64,000 nucleotides of DNA from Legionella moravica DSM 19234 (GTDB lineage: Bacteria; Pseudomonadota; Gammaproteobacteria; Legionellales; Legionellaceae). A program made the translations under genes and the position numbers. The stretch covers positions 179,667 through 243,666 of the forward strand of contig NZ_KE383999.1 in the NCBI RefSeq assembly GCF_000423305.1, written 5' to 3'. Shown here piece by piece: positions 53,244 through 62,977 of the stretch; position 1 is the stretch's first letter, and each line of letters starts with the position of its first letter. A model generated the notes under the pieces. It was not told where the DNA came from. It worked only from the letters and a program-made list of their open reading frames with translations, and did no database searches.

Positions 53244-56198
53244 ATGGGCACATACACCTCCAACTTGAAGAGCTGGTGGTGTATGTCGTTAATGTTTCTC
53301 ATACTGCTCCTTGGTCTGAGTGGGCAGTTACATACCGCAACGCCCTCTAATCCCGTTACCCTGCCTGAGGAACAAATAAACGCGACTCTTGTTGAGTATT
53401 TAGCTCAGGAAAAAACCCATTTAACCATATCCATTAACGATGCAAAGCAGCAAACAGCACCGTTAGATGAACAGCAGTACAATGCTAAAATGCAGCAAAC
53501 AAGCGCTTTGCTGACCATGAACCGTGCTAAAATTCAGACCTTTGAAGGTTTTCTTGAAAACCAGAACAAGCAACTAACTTACCTGAATCAACGTCTAAAA
53601 TATTTACAGCAGCTGCCCATAGCAAATGGGGATGTCAGTGTTCAAGAGCGGGTGGGGAAAGTAGAAACTTTATTGACCGTCAATAAGAAGACTATAGAGT
53701 TGATTAATGAAAATCTTGATTTGGCACAACAGTTTCAAGTTGTTTTAAATGATGAAATCAAGAAATTAAAACTTTGGAAATCAAATTTTGAACTGGAGCA
53801 AAAATTAGTTCAAATTAAGTCCTTAAGAGCAGAACTGAATAAAGAACTTGGCTTGTTATATCAAAATAATGTGTTTAAACAAGGTAGCTTACACCCAGGT
53901 AGCAATGCAGACGAACAGATTGATCTTGAAGCCCGTTTTTTTATTAATAACCAGCATATCGCTGTGATTCATCAATATCTGGATGCATTAACGGTTCAAA
54001 AGCAAGTGATTAAAGCAAAAATTCTCTTGTTAAATAATTCAGATACAAAAACCTTGCAGCTTGTCACTGATACTTATCGAGAATCCATTAATCAATACAC
54101 AACCATAGAAAAGGCTTTACAGCAGATTGTACAAACGCTAAATGCCGAGACTAACCTGTCAATAAAACCTGAACTGAAGAAATCAATTAGCTCTTTGCAG
54201 CTCAGTATAAAAGAACAACTTAAAGATGCAGAAACTCAAAAAATTCAATTGATTAAAAGTCTGGATGAGTATCAAAATGAACTTAAAAAACAGACTTCAG
54301 TACGGCAACCCCTTGCAGAATACAACATGAACAGTTGGTCAATAATTCTGCACAAACTCATTGATATGCCTCACTTATTTTATAAATACATTAAAACGTT
54401 AACTATGAAGGTATATGATAGTTACAGTTGGTTGGACACTCTGCCGATTGTCATTTTATGGACAACACTGGGTTTGATAATTGCCATTTTTTATCTCCTA
54501 AACCGATTTTTGAAAACACTGAGCAGTGATAAAGAACGATCCCGTTTAACAGGATATCTGTACGACGGTGCTTTGACTTTGGTACAAAGAAATATCCCAT
54601 ATCTTTGTATCTTTGCCATGGTATGGGTTGTACTTTATATCACCAACATTTCATTCTCCAATTACCAATTATTATTCAATCTCATTACTGTATGGTTTAC
54701 CTTTCGACTGCTTATTTTAATTGCACGATTGGTTTTATTAGAACGAATTACTGATTCTTCAGGCAAAGATGTAAAATTGTATTATCGACTCAAATGGTTA
54801 TTACTGTTTGGAGGATGGACTACAGCACTGATGGTATTCAGCCATATACTTCCATTGAATTTATTACTTCAAGATATATTTAACCGTTTATTCATGTTGT
54901 TTATCCTTGCTGTTTCTTTGGTTGCCTGGAAAAGTAAGGATGTTATACCTTATTTGTTAAGGCCTGTATTAAAAGGTAAAAAAAGGTATGTGAAAAATGC
55001 TATTTCACTATTAGTCGTTCTGGTTCCCATCACTTTATTTACAACGGCTATAATCGGTTTATTAGGCTTTGTTAATTTGGCATGGACTATGAGCCGTTAT
55101 CAAGCGTATATTCTTACCGTGCTTGTTGGGTATATCCTTGCCAGAGGTTTAGTATTTGATGCTTTGGAACTGCTCTCTGAATGGATGATCTCCTCACTTA
55201 AAAATGGCTGGTTATGGATTGAGGTATTTTTAAAGCCCCTGGATGGCATACTACGCATTGTTTTATTCTTGCTGAGCGTTCTTATTTTATTCCAATTGTT
55301 CGGATGGCACTCAGATTCTTTGGTGATTATTAGCATTGAAAAATTGGCTCAGTACAGTATTGTCAATTTTACTGGAATACATATTACCGTTTTTAGTGTT
55401 ATCGAATTTTTTATTCTATTGGCTATATTTGTATGGGCAGCAAAGTGGACGCGGGAGTTTTGCTATCGCTGGCTTTTTAAAAACGCCAAAGACGTAGGGA
55501 TAAGAAACAGTTTATCTGTTTTTACTCAATACGCGGTCATTTTGTTGGGTAGTTTTATCACCTTGCATGTTCTGGGTCTTGATTTCAGCGGCATGTCCAT
55601 GATTTTAGGGGGGTTGGCAGTTGGGATGGGGTTTGGATTACGAGATTTCGCCTCAAACATTGTGGGTGGCATTATGTTGCTTATTGAGCGCCCTGTCAGG
55701 GAAGGTGATTTGATTACCATCGGTGAGTACGAAGGCCAGGTTGCGCACATAGGCATCCGCTCAATGCGGGTATCATCCTGGGATAACACGCAAGTGTTGA
55801 TACCTAACGCGGAAACCTTCAATAAGCCCTTTACAAACTGGACACATCAGGACGGCATTGTAAGAACAGTCATCCCAATTAAAGTGAGCAGAGCAGATGA
55901 TCCGGTGATGATTCAACAGTTGATTCTAGACGTTCTGGCTATTATTCCTGAGATAGTGGGTGATCCTCCCGCTCAGGTGTTCTTGAAAAAAATTGATACA
56001 GCATTAATCGAATTTGAAGCACGATATTTTATCAATGTTCAGGCTCATAATCGCGTTGAAATACGCTCCAAAGTTTTGTTTGCTATTACTGCGCAGTTTA
56101 AAGCAGCGGGGATAAAACCGCCTATAGAACCTATAACTGTAGAATTTAAAGAAGGACATGCAGATTTTTACTCCAAAAATCAATCCCCCAACGACTGA
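53244..56198 (+). CDS. MscK/KefA-type mechanosensitive channel
   Basis: A protein of 984 residues from ATG 53244, two bases after the aspS stop; an upstream TG-rich reading inside aspS is possible but would spoil the signal peptide (MSLMFLILLLGLSGQLHTA). A periplasmic helical coiled-coil region (about 45-385) is followed by about eleven membrane helices (from about 405) and the MscS core: LGGLAVGMGFGLRDFASN, GGIMLLIERPVREGDLI and IPNAETFNKPFTNWTH. It releases solutes on membrane tension. mutH overlaps its end by 41 bases. Confidence 0.88.
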   Translation: MGTYTSNLKSWWCMSLMFLILLLGLSGQLHTATPSNPVTLPEEQINATLVEYLAQEKTHLTISINDAKQQTAPLDEQQYNAKMQQTSALLTMNRAKIQTFEGFLENQNKQLTYLNQRLKYLQQLPIANGDVSVQERVGKVETLLTVNKKTIELINENLDLAQQFQVVLNDEIKKLKLWKSNFELEQKLVQIKSLRAELNKELGLLYQNNVFKQGSLHPGSNADEQIDLEARFFINNQHIAVIHQYLDALTVQKQVIKAKILLLNNSDTKTLQLVTDTYRESINQYTTIEKALQQIVQTLNAETNLSIKPELKKSISSLQLSIKEQLKDAETQKIQLIKSLDEYQNELKKQTSVRQPLAEYNMNSWSIILHKLIDMPHLFYKYIKTLTMKVYDSYSWLDTLPIVILWTTLGLIIAIFYLLNRFLKTLSSDKERSRLTGYLYDGALTLVQRNIPYLCIFAMVWVVLYITNISFSNYQLLFNLITVWFTFRLLILIARLVLLERITDSSGKDVKLYYRLKWLLLFGGWTTALMVFSHILPLNLLLQDIFNRLFMLFILAVSLVAWKSKDVIPYLLRPVLKGKKRYVKNAISLLVVLVPITLFTTAIIGLLGFVNLAWTMSRYQAYILTVLVGYILARGLVFDALELLSEWMISSLKNGWLWIEVFLKPLDGILRIVLFLLSVLILFQLFGWHSDSLVIISIEKLAQYSIVNFTGIHITVFSVIEFFILLAIFVWAAKWTREFCYRWLFKNAKDVGIRNSLSVFTQYAVILLGSFITLHVLGLDFSGMSMILGGLAVGMGFGLRDFASNIVGGIMLLIERPVREGDLITIGEYEGQVAHIGIRSMRVSSWDNTQVLIPNAETFNKPFTNWTHQDGIVRTVIPIKVSRADDPVMIQQLILDVLAIIPEIVGDPPAQVFLKKIDTALIEFEARYFINVQAHNRVEIRSKVLFAITAQFKAAGIKPPIEPITVEFKEGHADFYSKNQSPND

Positions 56199-56841
56199 GA
56201 GCGAATTACTCACACGAAGCAATCGTCTGCAAGGATTAAGTTTTGCTCAGTTAAGTATGGAAGTAAAAATAGCGATCCCTTCAAATCCCGTTCATCGAAA
56301 AGGATGGGTTGGCATGGCCTTGGAACATGTCCTGGGTACTGATGCCAAGAATAAATCAGAGCCTGATTTCCAAGAATTGGGAATTGAACTCAAAACACTG
56401 CCGATTGCAAAATCAGGAAGGCCGGCAGAATCAACCTTTGTTACGTCCATTCCACTGTTGACGATTCATCATCAGAACTGGAGGACCTCACAATGTTATG
56501 CCAAGTTAAAGCGGGTTTTATGGATACCGATTGAGGGCGATAAAGATACTCCATTTGAGCACAGACGTGTAGGGAATGGCTTTTTATGGTCACCAAGCAA
56601 GCAAGAAGAGGAAGTTCTGTCATCGGATTGGGACTACTTAACCTGGCAAATCAGTTCTGGACATCTGGAACACCTCAACGCAACTGTCGGTAATTATTTG
56701 CAAGTCAGACCAAAAGCAGCACACGGTAAGTCATTATGTTTTTGCTATGATGCGAATGGCAATAAAGTAAAGACTTTACCTCGAGGGTTTTATTTACGAA
56801 GCAGTTTTACCGCTCAAATTTTAATTAATAACAGCCGTTAA
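56158..56841 (+). CDS. mutH: DNA mismatch repair endonuclease MutH
   Basis: A 227-residue Sau3AI/MutH-fold nuclease. Catalytic motif: Glu in RKGWVGMALEHVLG, the PDFQELGIELKTLP segment (Asp, Glu-x-Lys), and WIPIEGD; YFN... is replaced by the C-terminal PKAAHGKSLCF and RGFYLRSSF substrate-contact segments. It nicks the unmethylated strand at hemimethylated GATC with MutS/MutL and Dam. It starts inside the end of the channel gene with AAGAAGGAC as ribosome site. Confidence 0.9.
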   Translation: MQIFTPKINPPTTESELLTRSNRLQGLSFAQLSMEVKIAIPSNPVHRKGWVGMALEHVLGTDAKNKSEPDFQELGIELKTLPIAKSGRPAESTFVTSIPLLTIHHQNWRTSQCYAKLKRVLWIPIEGDKDTPFEHRRVGNGFLWSPSKQEEEVLSSDWDYLTWQISSGHLEHLNATVGNYLQVRPKAAHGKSLCFCYDANGNKVKTLPRGFYLRSSFTAQILINNSR

Positions 56842-56913
56842 GAATTACTTAATATTCGTTTGATATACTGATTGGCATTGTCCACATATTAAGCTAAATG
56901 TTAAATAATTTAT

Positions 56914-59199
56914 ATGATTACACTCCTCTTAAATGATGCTGACTCACTATGTTATAAACTGATTGTTAATGATCAGTTTGTAAAATACATTAAAATCTCC
57001 GATGTAGCTACAATGACTTCAGAACTTAACTTGTGGCTGTATGAACATCAATTAGGTACCCTGGATTTGACTGTAAATATACCTTATCAATTAAAATTTG
57101 ATAAAGAAGCTCTTGAACGTGAATTTTATGAGCTACTCTTTGCCAGCAGTTACAAAAAAACAGTTAAGCTGCCTGTCGAATTACAGACTTCGCCTGTAGA
57201 ACCAAATCTTCCTGTATCTTTTTCCTATAGAAACTTGGAGGGTTATCAACGGTATTGGGATTTTGCCAATGGATTAAAGTTTGCACTTTATGAATTATTA
57301 TCAAGGGACATTATTGAAAATCCTTATATAGATGAGCCCAATGACTTTTTACAACATCACGCACTTATAGCGTATCATCCGAATCATGGTACGACTCATG
57401 CCATCAGGCAAATGCTCTTGGCTTCAAATTATCTTACCTGTATTCGATTGTATGGAAATAAAGAAAGTAGTTATGTTGCCCAATCATTATCTGCTGAAGA
57501 GGTTGCGTGTCTCGAACTAGCGGCATTTTTATTCCGGTCGGGTAGAACGAATGAACGAGGTTGGCAGAGTGACCTTACTTATGGCCCGCGTTCTGCTGCT
57601 GTGTTCAGGCAAATTGCTCTGGATTTAGAGTTTAACTCAGCATTGGTTGATGTACTGGCACTGTGTTTTGATTATCATGCGGAACATTCTGTACTCCCTC
57701 AGCTCACCAATCATAGTATTCAAGAAACTGAAGAAAAGGCACGTTTATTCACTAAATTATTAAAGTTAAGTCATGAAAGTGATTTGATCCGTTGTTTTGA
57801 GAACTTTGAGGAGATAAAAAAACCGGTTGAAGAGGAGCTTAAACAATTACTTGCCCTACATATCGATGTGAGTGGCGTTTCGGATCAATTTCTATCCTAT
57901 GCAGTAACTCTTTGTAAGCAGACAGGAGCCCCCGTGGCTGGGCCACAATACGCTGAATTAAGAGATAATGGGAACAGAAAACTCGCTGTAGAATCAGCCA
58001 ACTTTCCCAAAACAGTGCTTTATCGTCTTATTGGAGTAAGGCCGGAATGCAATCCTGGATTTAAATCTCCAACACAATTATGGATTGAGCATGAGCATCA
58101 TACTCAACCGGATATAAATTCGAGTGGATTTTTACTTAAAGCGCATAATAAACATGGCCAGGATACTGAGTACGTTGAGGGCTGGAATCGAAAAAGTATT
58201 GATATAATCCCGACGGAACAGTGTATAGATGTAGAACGGCAATACCTGGACACACATGTCAGTGTTTATCACTCTACAACAAAAGCCAGCTATGCATTGG
58301 ATTTGTTTTGCCGTAAATTGGCAGAGCTTAATGATGGATCAAAATCTATAGCCTGGATACGTGGTATTAAATCAAAGCCTATAGGCAAAGTATGTGAAAG
58401 CTTTGAGCGCATGAAACAAATAATGTCTCAAGATCATGCACTCGATAATAGCGAATATAATTTATGGCATATATTATCGTGTAATCCCAGCTTGTGGCAA
58501 AATGCCGATTATGCTTCTGATGAATCCACAGTGGATTATTTTTATAATAACTCATCAGTTACTCGACTTGATTTCAAATGTTTAATCAATAATATTCTGG
58601 ATCAAATGGGGTTATTATTTGGATACGAATTAGAACGAAATGAGCTGTACGCGAAATTCCAAAAACTGGTTACAGATGAACGTTTTGGAAAGCAGGGCGT
58701 TCTTTATCAATATCTAATCCCTCATCATTTGGTTGATGAAATTGCGTACATTTCAAAACAAAACGGGATTGTAGACCCTGAGAATCCCAGCGCTCTCGAG
58801 ACTTTGGTACAGCTAAAAACACCGGGTAGTGAGGTGCGAAATCAGCATACATTACAGGTACGTTTGTTTGTTCCTAAATTGTTAACTCCTGAAATAGCTC
58901 AACAATTGGTCTATAAAAATTACCTCAATTTAGAGGCTCATCTACGCGAAGAGTTTGAAAAAACAGTGGATGATTTGTCTATTATGGCCGTTAAAGGACC
59001 AACCAAGGGCATTGTCGAAAAAAAGGTGGCAGATGAAATTCGGCATAGTTCAAAATTCTTTATTCCATTTTTCAAAACAGATCGAGACTTGAGCAAATTT
59101 GTGGAAAAAAAGGACGTTGTTTCTACAGCCGATGCGGAAGAGTGTTTTCTATTTTCTGAGGAGGGTAGTGAGCTGTTTTTGAAGCTCACCACAAACTAA
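56914..59199 (+). CDS. SidE-phosphodiesterase-like protein, candidate effector
   Basis: A 761-residue protein. Residues 1-370 align with the neighbouring 467-residue protein. The likely active centre has YHPNHGTTH (His158, His162), LELAAFLFRSGRTNERGW (201-217, Glu214) and LSHESDLIRCF (His287). The His-Glu-His order with about 130 residues between the outer His matches, from memory, SdeA PDE residues H277, E340 and H407. Residues 375-761 are unrecognised and end with an acidic patch (ADAEECFLFSEEGSE) like an E-block secretion signal. No SidE DUB or ADP-ribosyltransferase domain is seen. If the fold is right, it may cut phosphoribosyl bonds as DupA/DupB do or have a new substrate. Cytosolic, no signal peptide. 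Confidence 0.78.
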   Translation: MITLLLNDADSLCYKLIVNDQFVKYIKISDVATMTSELNLWLYEHQLGTLDLTVNIPYQLKFDKEALEREFYELLFASSYKKTVKLPVELQTSPVEPNLPVSFSYRNLEGYQRYWDFANGLKFALYELLSRDIIENPYIDEPNDFLQHHALIAYHPNHGTTHAIRQMLLASNYLTCIRLYGNKESSYVAQSLSAEEVACLELAAFLFRSGRTNERGWQSDLTYGPRSAAVFRQIALDLEFNSALVDVLALCFDYHAEHSVLPQLTNHSIQETEEKARLFTKLLKLSHESDLIRCFENFEEIKKPVEEELKQLLALHIDVSGVSDQFLSYAVTLCKQTGAPVAGPQYAELRDNGNRKLAVESANFPKTVLYRLIGVRPECNPGFKSPTQLWIEHEHHTQPDINSSGFLLKAHNKHGQDTEYVEGWNRKSIDIIPTEQCIDVERQYLDTHVSVYHSTTKASYALDLFCRKLAELNDGSKSIAWIRGIKSKPIGKVCESFERMKQIMSQDHALDNSEYNLWHILSCNPSLWQNADYASDESTVDYFYNNSSVTRLDFKCLINNILDQMGLLFGYELERNELYAKFQKLVTDERFGKQGVLYQYLIPHHLVDEIAYISKQNGIVDPENPSALETLVQLKTPGSEVRNQHTLQVRLFVPKLLTPEIAQQLVYKNYLNLEAHLREEFEKTVDDLSIMAVKGPTKGIVEKKVADEIRHSSKFFIPFFKTDRDLSKFVEKKDVVSTADAEECFLFSEEGSELFLKLTTN

Positions 59200-59479
59200 C
59201 GCACAAAGTTGTATATATCAGTAGACATATTAGTTCAATTTTGATACAATTTGCTTACTTTAATTTTGCCAAAATCTCTTTGTTGTTTGTACTCTCATCC
59301 TGTCATAAAATGAGCGGGACCATAAGGCGAGTTGATGAATGCTTTATAAACCCTTTGTGGAGCATAAAGTCTGCAGTACACAAGCATACCATGGATTAGT
59401 TCATTTGACTCGAGTCGAGCACTTCAGACTAAGACCAATGTACTGTCATTAACGATGAGACAGTGGAAAAGGAAATTGA
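59200..59479. other. 280-base gap between the SidE-like paralogues
   Basis: No gene or clear repeat seen. AAAAGGAAATTG before ATG 59480 gives a ribosome site for the second paralogue. Confidence 0.4.
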
Positions 59480-60883
59480 ATGCATTTGTTCAAAATTGAA
59501 TACGTTGATCCTAATATATATGCTATTAAAATAGACAATGCATTTCAAAAGCATATAAAAGCCACGGATCTTGAGAAGTTGAGCCAAAGTATTACTCAAT
59601 TTCTTAAAGACATCAAACATCCCGCTCTAGAGTGGTTTGAGCATTTACAAGTTAGCGTAGGCCTTCATCTTGAGTTAACAAATGGCGAATTTAAGACGCT
59701 TAAAAAACTCTTGCTCATCGGGGAAGATCGAGAAGTGATCAAACTCCCGGTTGAGTTAAAGTACTCGGTAGAGTTGCAACACAGGATTCTCATTACGCAT
59801 AGAAAACTGGATCATTTTATAGATTATTGGCGCTTACCTAATCCACAAGGGATTAAATATAGATTATTTCGATGTTTGTCTGAAGACATTATAGAGGTTC
59901 CCTACGTAGAAATGCCCCTCGAATATGATTTTAGGCGCAATCTATATGCATTTCGTCCAAATCATGGAACAACACACAGTATTCGTTTGGTTCAATTATT
60001 CAATAGTGTACTAAAATTGATGCAGTTTATGGTCAAAGATACTCTGGATTCAGATAATTCTAATGCTCTTTTATCTCTCTCACTTGAAGAGAAAAACTGC
60101 CTCGAGTTGGCTTTCTTTTTATATCGCTCAGGAAGAACCAATGAATTGGGATGGTCGGGTGATCGGAGTTATAGTCCACGTTCGTCTGAGATTTTTAGAC
60201 AAATAGCCTTAAAGTTAGGATACGATCCTGGTTTAGTTGATGCGATTGCGATCTGTTTTGATTATAAAAGCCCTAATCCATTATACTTATATCACCACCA
60301 ATACATAACGGAAGAAAGACGAACAAAAATCAAACTATTCAAGCAATTATTTAAATTGGTTCATAGTGCAGATTTGATTCGTTGCTTTTCTAATTACGAT
60401 TCTATTGCGGAACACCTTAAATCTGTGTTTGATACCTTACTTGGCAAATTAGATTCTGATCTAATGGACGAGCTGGCTCATCAAACTTTAGTGATGGCTG
60501 CGAAATATTGCAAATTTACCGGTGCGCCAGTTGTAGTGCCATCTCTACAATCCGAATCAATGGGGACTTATTTTGGTAATAAATACGTCATGGTCAAGGC
60601 GGTTGCAGAGGTTGAAAAAACCTTTACTGATCTTGATATGATTGATTTTGATTGGAACAATCTTGTCAGTGTTAAAAACAAAGCTGAGGATGTTGATGCA
60701 ATGAATGATATAAAAAGCGCCTATTGCGGTGTTTTATCCTCTAATAATCAATCTTCTACAATTGATGTATTTAATACCGAAAGTAGTGATTATTCAAAAA
60801 AACCGGGCTTTTTTTCAACACACAATGAACGATCAAGCGTGAATAACTGCACCATAAATCATTCAGTGGATCATCGATTCTGA
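59480..60883 (+). CDS. SidE-phosphodiesterase-like protein, shorter paralogue
   Basis: A 467-residue protein paralogous to the upstream gene over its first 360 residues: FRPNHGTTHSIRL (His162, His166), LELAFFLYRSGRTNELGW (Glu222), SYSPRSSEIFRQIAL and LVHSADLIRCF (His295). The spacing of the three candidate catalytic residues is 60 and 73, close to the paralogue and to SidE PDE domains as I recall them. The C-terminal 100 residues are polar and low in similarity. It lacks the long second half of its neighbour, so the pair arose by duplication with loss or gain of a C-terminal module. Its stop overlaps the convergent next gene by 13 bases. Confidence 0.78.
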   Translation: MHLFKIEYVDPNIYAIKIDNAFQKHIKATDLEKLSQSITQFLKDIKHPALEWFEHLQVSVGLHLELTNGEFKTLKKLLLIGEDREVIKLPVELKYSVELQHRILITHRKLDHFIDYWRLPNPQGIKYRLFRCLSEDIIEVPYVEMPLEYDFRRNLYAFRPNHGTTHSIRLVQLFNSVLKLMQFMVKDTLDSDNSNALLSLSLEEKNCLELAFFLYRSGRTNELGWSGDRSYSPRSSEIFRQIALKLGYDPGLVDAIAICFDYKSPNPLYLYHHQYITEERRTKIKLFKQLFKLVHSADLIRCFSNYDSIAEHLKSVFDTLLGKLDSDLMDELAHQTLVMAAKYCKFTGAPVVVPSLQSESMGTYFGNKYVMVKAVAEVEKTFTDLDMIDFDWNNLVSVKNKAEDVDAMNDIKSAYCGVLSSNNQSSTIDVFNTESSDYSKKPGFFSTHNERSSVNNCTINHSVDHRF

Positions 60884-61914
60884 TTAAAACCCTTACTATG
60901 TCCATTTAAATCAGCATTATCTGTTGTTAGCGGTTGATTATTTGTAGTACCGTCAATTGCGAATAATGTTCGAACATTTGTTGTTGGAGGTTCTATATCT
61001 GATTCAGCAATATGTTCTTTCTTAGGTAATTTGCTGAATATGTATTCTGTGGACTTTAGATCGGACTGGGGTTTTTGAATGGTTAAAGAGGGATTAATTA
61101 ACCAGGTTTTCGGATTAGAACAGGCATAACTTATTATTCCACTTAAGATGAGTGCAACAAGCAGGCCGCTAGCAAAACCAATTGGATTCAGAGCTGCCAC
61201 AGCTGATGCACCAAATGTTGAAGTTGCAGAACCCGCTATATTCCATGAAATCATATAAATAAAAAAGGCACATAAAACGCTTATACTTAATGCAATGCCT
61301 GCATACATTAAGTGAAACCCGTTCATACGAGAAGGAGCTTTTGAGGGAGACAACCAATTGGTGAACAGGTGTTTATTAGGAGTGATGTTTTGTCCTTTCA
61401 ATTGAAGAAGTGCGACTGTTTTCTTTGCTGGGAAAACCAGATCGTTAAAGACTCTGATTTTATTCGCTTTAATTGCATTCTGAATAATAAGCATTATGGG
61501 TAAGCTATTACGTTCCTCGTGACTTTGAACTTCTTGATCCCATTCTTCATGAATGTCTGTTTGATTATTGCTGTATTCATCAATGAACCGGAGTATGAGC
61601 CTATTAATGACTTCAAAATGGATGCTGTCAAGAATAACTCGATCTATCAATCGTACTTGTGAATCTCGCAAATCAATGTGTGTTTCTGATCCGAAAAAAT
61701 AACGAACTCGGTGTTCATTGCTTTTGCCGATAAAATCATAGATTTTTTTATGATTATTAAGCAATATGCCATCTAATTCAGCATCGGTAATTTCTTTTTT
61801 ATCATAGCGAGCAGATAAACACTCTTTTAATTTTGCCTTGGACGATAATTTTTCTAAAAACAGACGCTTATATTCTTGATCAAGAAGCAACCTGTCGGTA
61901 AAAATACAAGTCAT
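60871..61914 (-). CDS. Unrecognised protein with two membrane helices
   Basis: A 347-residue protein from ATG 61914 (AAAGG ribosome site; a TTG eight codons upstream is less likely). Residues 1-200 are soluble and helical, charged at the start (LLLDQEYKRLFLEKLSSKAKLKE). Two hydrophobic helices follow (about 207-232 LMYAGIALSISVLCAFFIY; about 245-270 IGFASGLLVALILSGIISYA), then a polar tail of 75 residues. A hairpin-like membrane anchor with a cytosolic N-domain is common among Legionella effectors targeting host membranes, but no family is recognised. Confidence 0.72.
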   Translation of the reverse strand: MTCIFTDRLLLDQEYKRLFLEKLSSKAKLKECLSARYDKKEITDAELDGILLNNHKKIYDFIGKSNEHRVRYFFGSETHIDLRDSQVRLIDRVILDSIHFEVINRLILRFIDEYSNNQTDIHEEWDQEVQSHEERNSLPIMLIIQNAIKANKIRVFNDLVFPAKKTVALLQLKGQNITPNKHLFTNWLSPSKAPSRMNGFHLMYAGIALSISVLCAFFIYMISWNIAGSATSTFGASAVAALNPIGFASGLLVALILSGIISYACSNPKTWLINPSLTIQKPQSDLKSTEYIFSKLPKKEHIAESDIEPPTTNVRTLFAIDGTTNNQPLTTDNADLNGHSKGFNQNR

Positions 61915-61979
61915 GATATACAGCCTTTCTAAATACAATTCTCCAACCGACCCACAGATCAGGTCAGTTGGTCTTAATA

Positions 61980-62813
61980 TTAATCCATTTTAGGAGAAGA
62001 GAGCAGTACAGCGACAGGAGTCGGAGCCATTTTCTTAAGATCATCCCATTTTGACCATAACAATGCTTTGTAATCGGTATTCGTGAGTGTTGTCATGAAA
62101 TAATCGATGGCTTGTTTAAATCCAGTATAGGCATTGAGATCTAATTTTCGAGTTTCGACGCTTATCTTTAAATCATGCAACTTTATTCTTTGGTCGCCAC
62201 TTGGTTGTGAGGATTTTGAGAAAAGGGAGAACGGTGATGACATGAACGAATAGCCGATTGAAATGGCATTGGAAATATAACCTGTTGGTTCTTCTGCTCG
62301 TTCTGCTTCTTTGGGCCAGGCCATCATAAATTCGGTCGTACATAAAGGAGCCATTAATTGTATCATCCTTTGAATGTCAGGGTTTAAAAGGCTCTTAGTA
62401 TTATCAATGCGTTCATCGTAATGAGTATTCCCACCTTTTAAACACCAGTTGTACAATTGCTTCATCTCGGTTAATTGGCTATAAAAATCAGATATACTGA
62501 ATCGCTCAAGGATAAACCCGGCTACGCCAAAATAGAGACATGCCGACAGGATTGGATTAATAAAATCAGGAATGGGTAAAAATCGTGCGACAATAAACGA
62601 TCCTCCCCATGCTTTAATACCATTACTTAAAGCTTGATATACATACATTTGATTGACACTGTATTCAAAGTCATTAATGTATTTTTTCAAAGCATTCAGT
62701 TGTTCTAAATTAGCTGAATCAAAAGGTCTTGAAACTAAGGTTCTTAATTCGTCACTTCGTTTTGCACGTTCTGTTTCAAGTGCAGCCATTCCACCAGCAT
62801 TCAGTTTACCCAC
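61980..62813 (-). CDS. Unrecognised protein next to legK1
   Basis: A 277-residue protein starting at GTG 62813 after GGAGAGAG. Residues 1-65 are helical and charged; about 75-105 is a moderately hydrophobic stretch (FIVARFLPIPDFINPILSA, CLYFGVAGFIL) that may touch membranes; the rest is polar and helical. No motif is recognised. It is divergent from legK1 with a 164-base AT-rich shared region and lies 65 bases upstream of the other unrecognised gene in the same direction. Confidence 0.72.
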   Translation of the reverse strand: MGKLNAGGMAALETERAKRSDELRTLVSRPFDSANLEQLNALKKYINDFEYSVNQMYVYQALSNGIKAWGGSFIVARFLPIPDFINPILSACLYFGVAGFILERFSISDFYSQLTEMKQLYNWCLKGGNTHYDERIDNTKSLLNPDIQRMIQLMAPLCTTEFMMAWPKEAERAEEPTGYISNAISIGYSFMSSPFSLFSKSSQPSGDQRIKLHDLKISVETRKLDLNAYTGFKQAIDYFMTTLTNTDYKALLWSKWDDLKKMAPTPVAVLLSSPKMD

Positions 62814-62977
62814 AACTCTCTCCTTGATGTAAAAAATTCATTTTATACTATAAATTAATCAAATATTGAATGAGAATTTATCGATAAGTTCAAATTATTT
62901 AACAATTATTCGGCACTATTGTATTATAAAAAAAATCGTGGTCTTATTTATCTTAAATTCTGATTAGGATCCCAACA
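62814..62977. promoter_or_regulatory. Divergent control region of legK1 and its neighbour
   Basis: A 164-base, very AT-rich stretch with several TATA-like hexamers on both strands (for example TATTATAAA near 62923) but no clear -35/-10 pair. AGGAT at 62966-62970 is the legK1 ribosome site. No PmrA-type tandem TTAA repeat was found. Confidence 0.45.

Noticed and set aside
61970..61985. TTAATATTAA resembling a PmrA half-site
   Set aside because: A single half-site at the 3' end of a gene; the tandem spacing required is absent.
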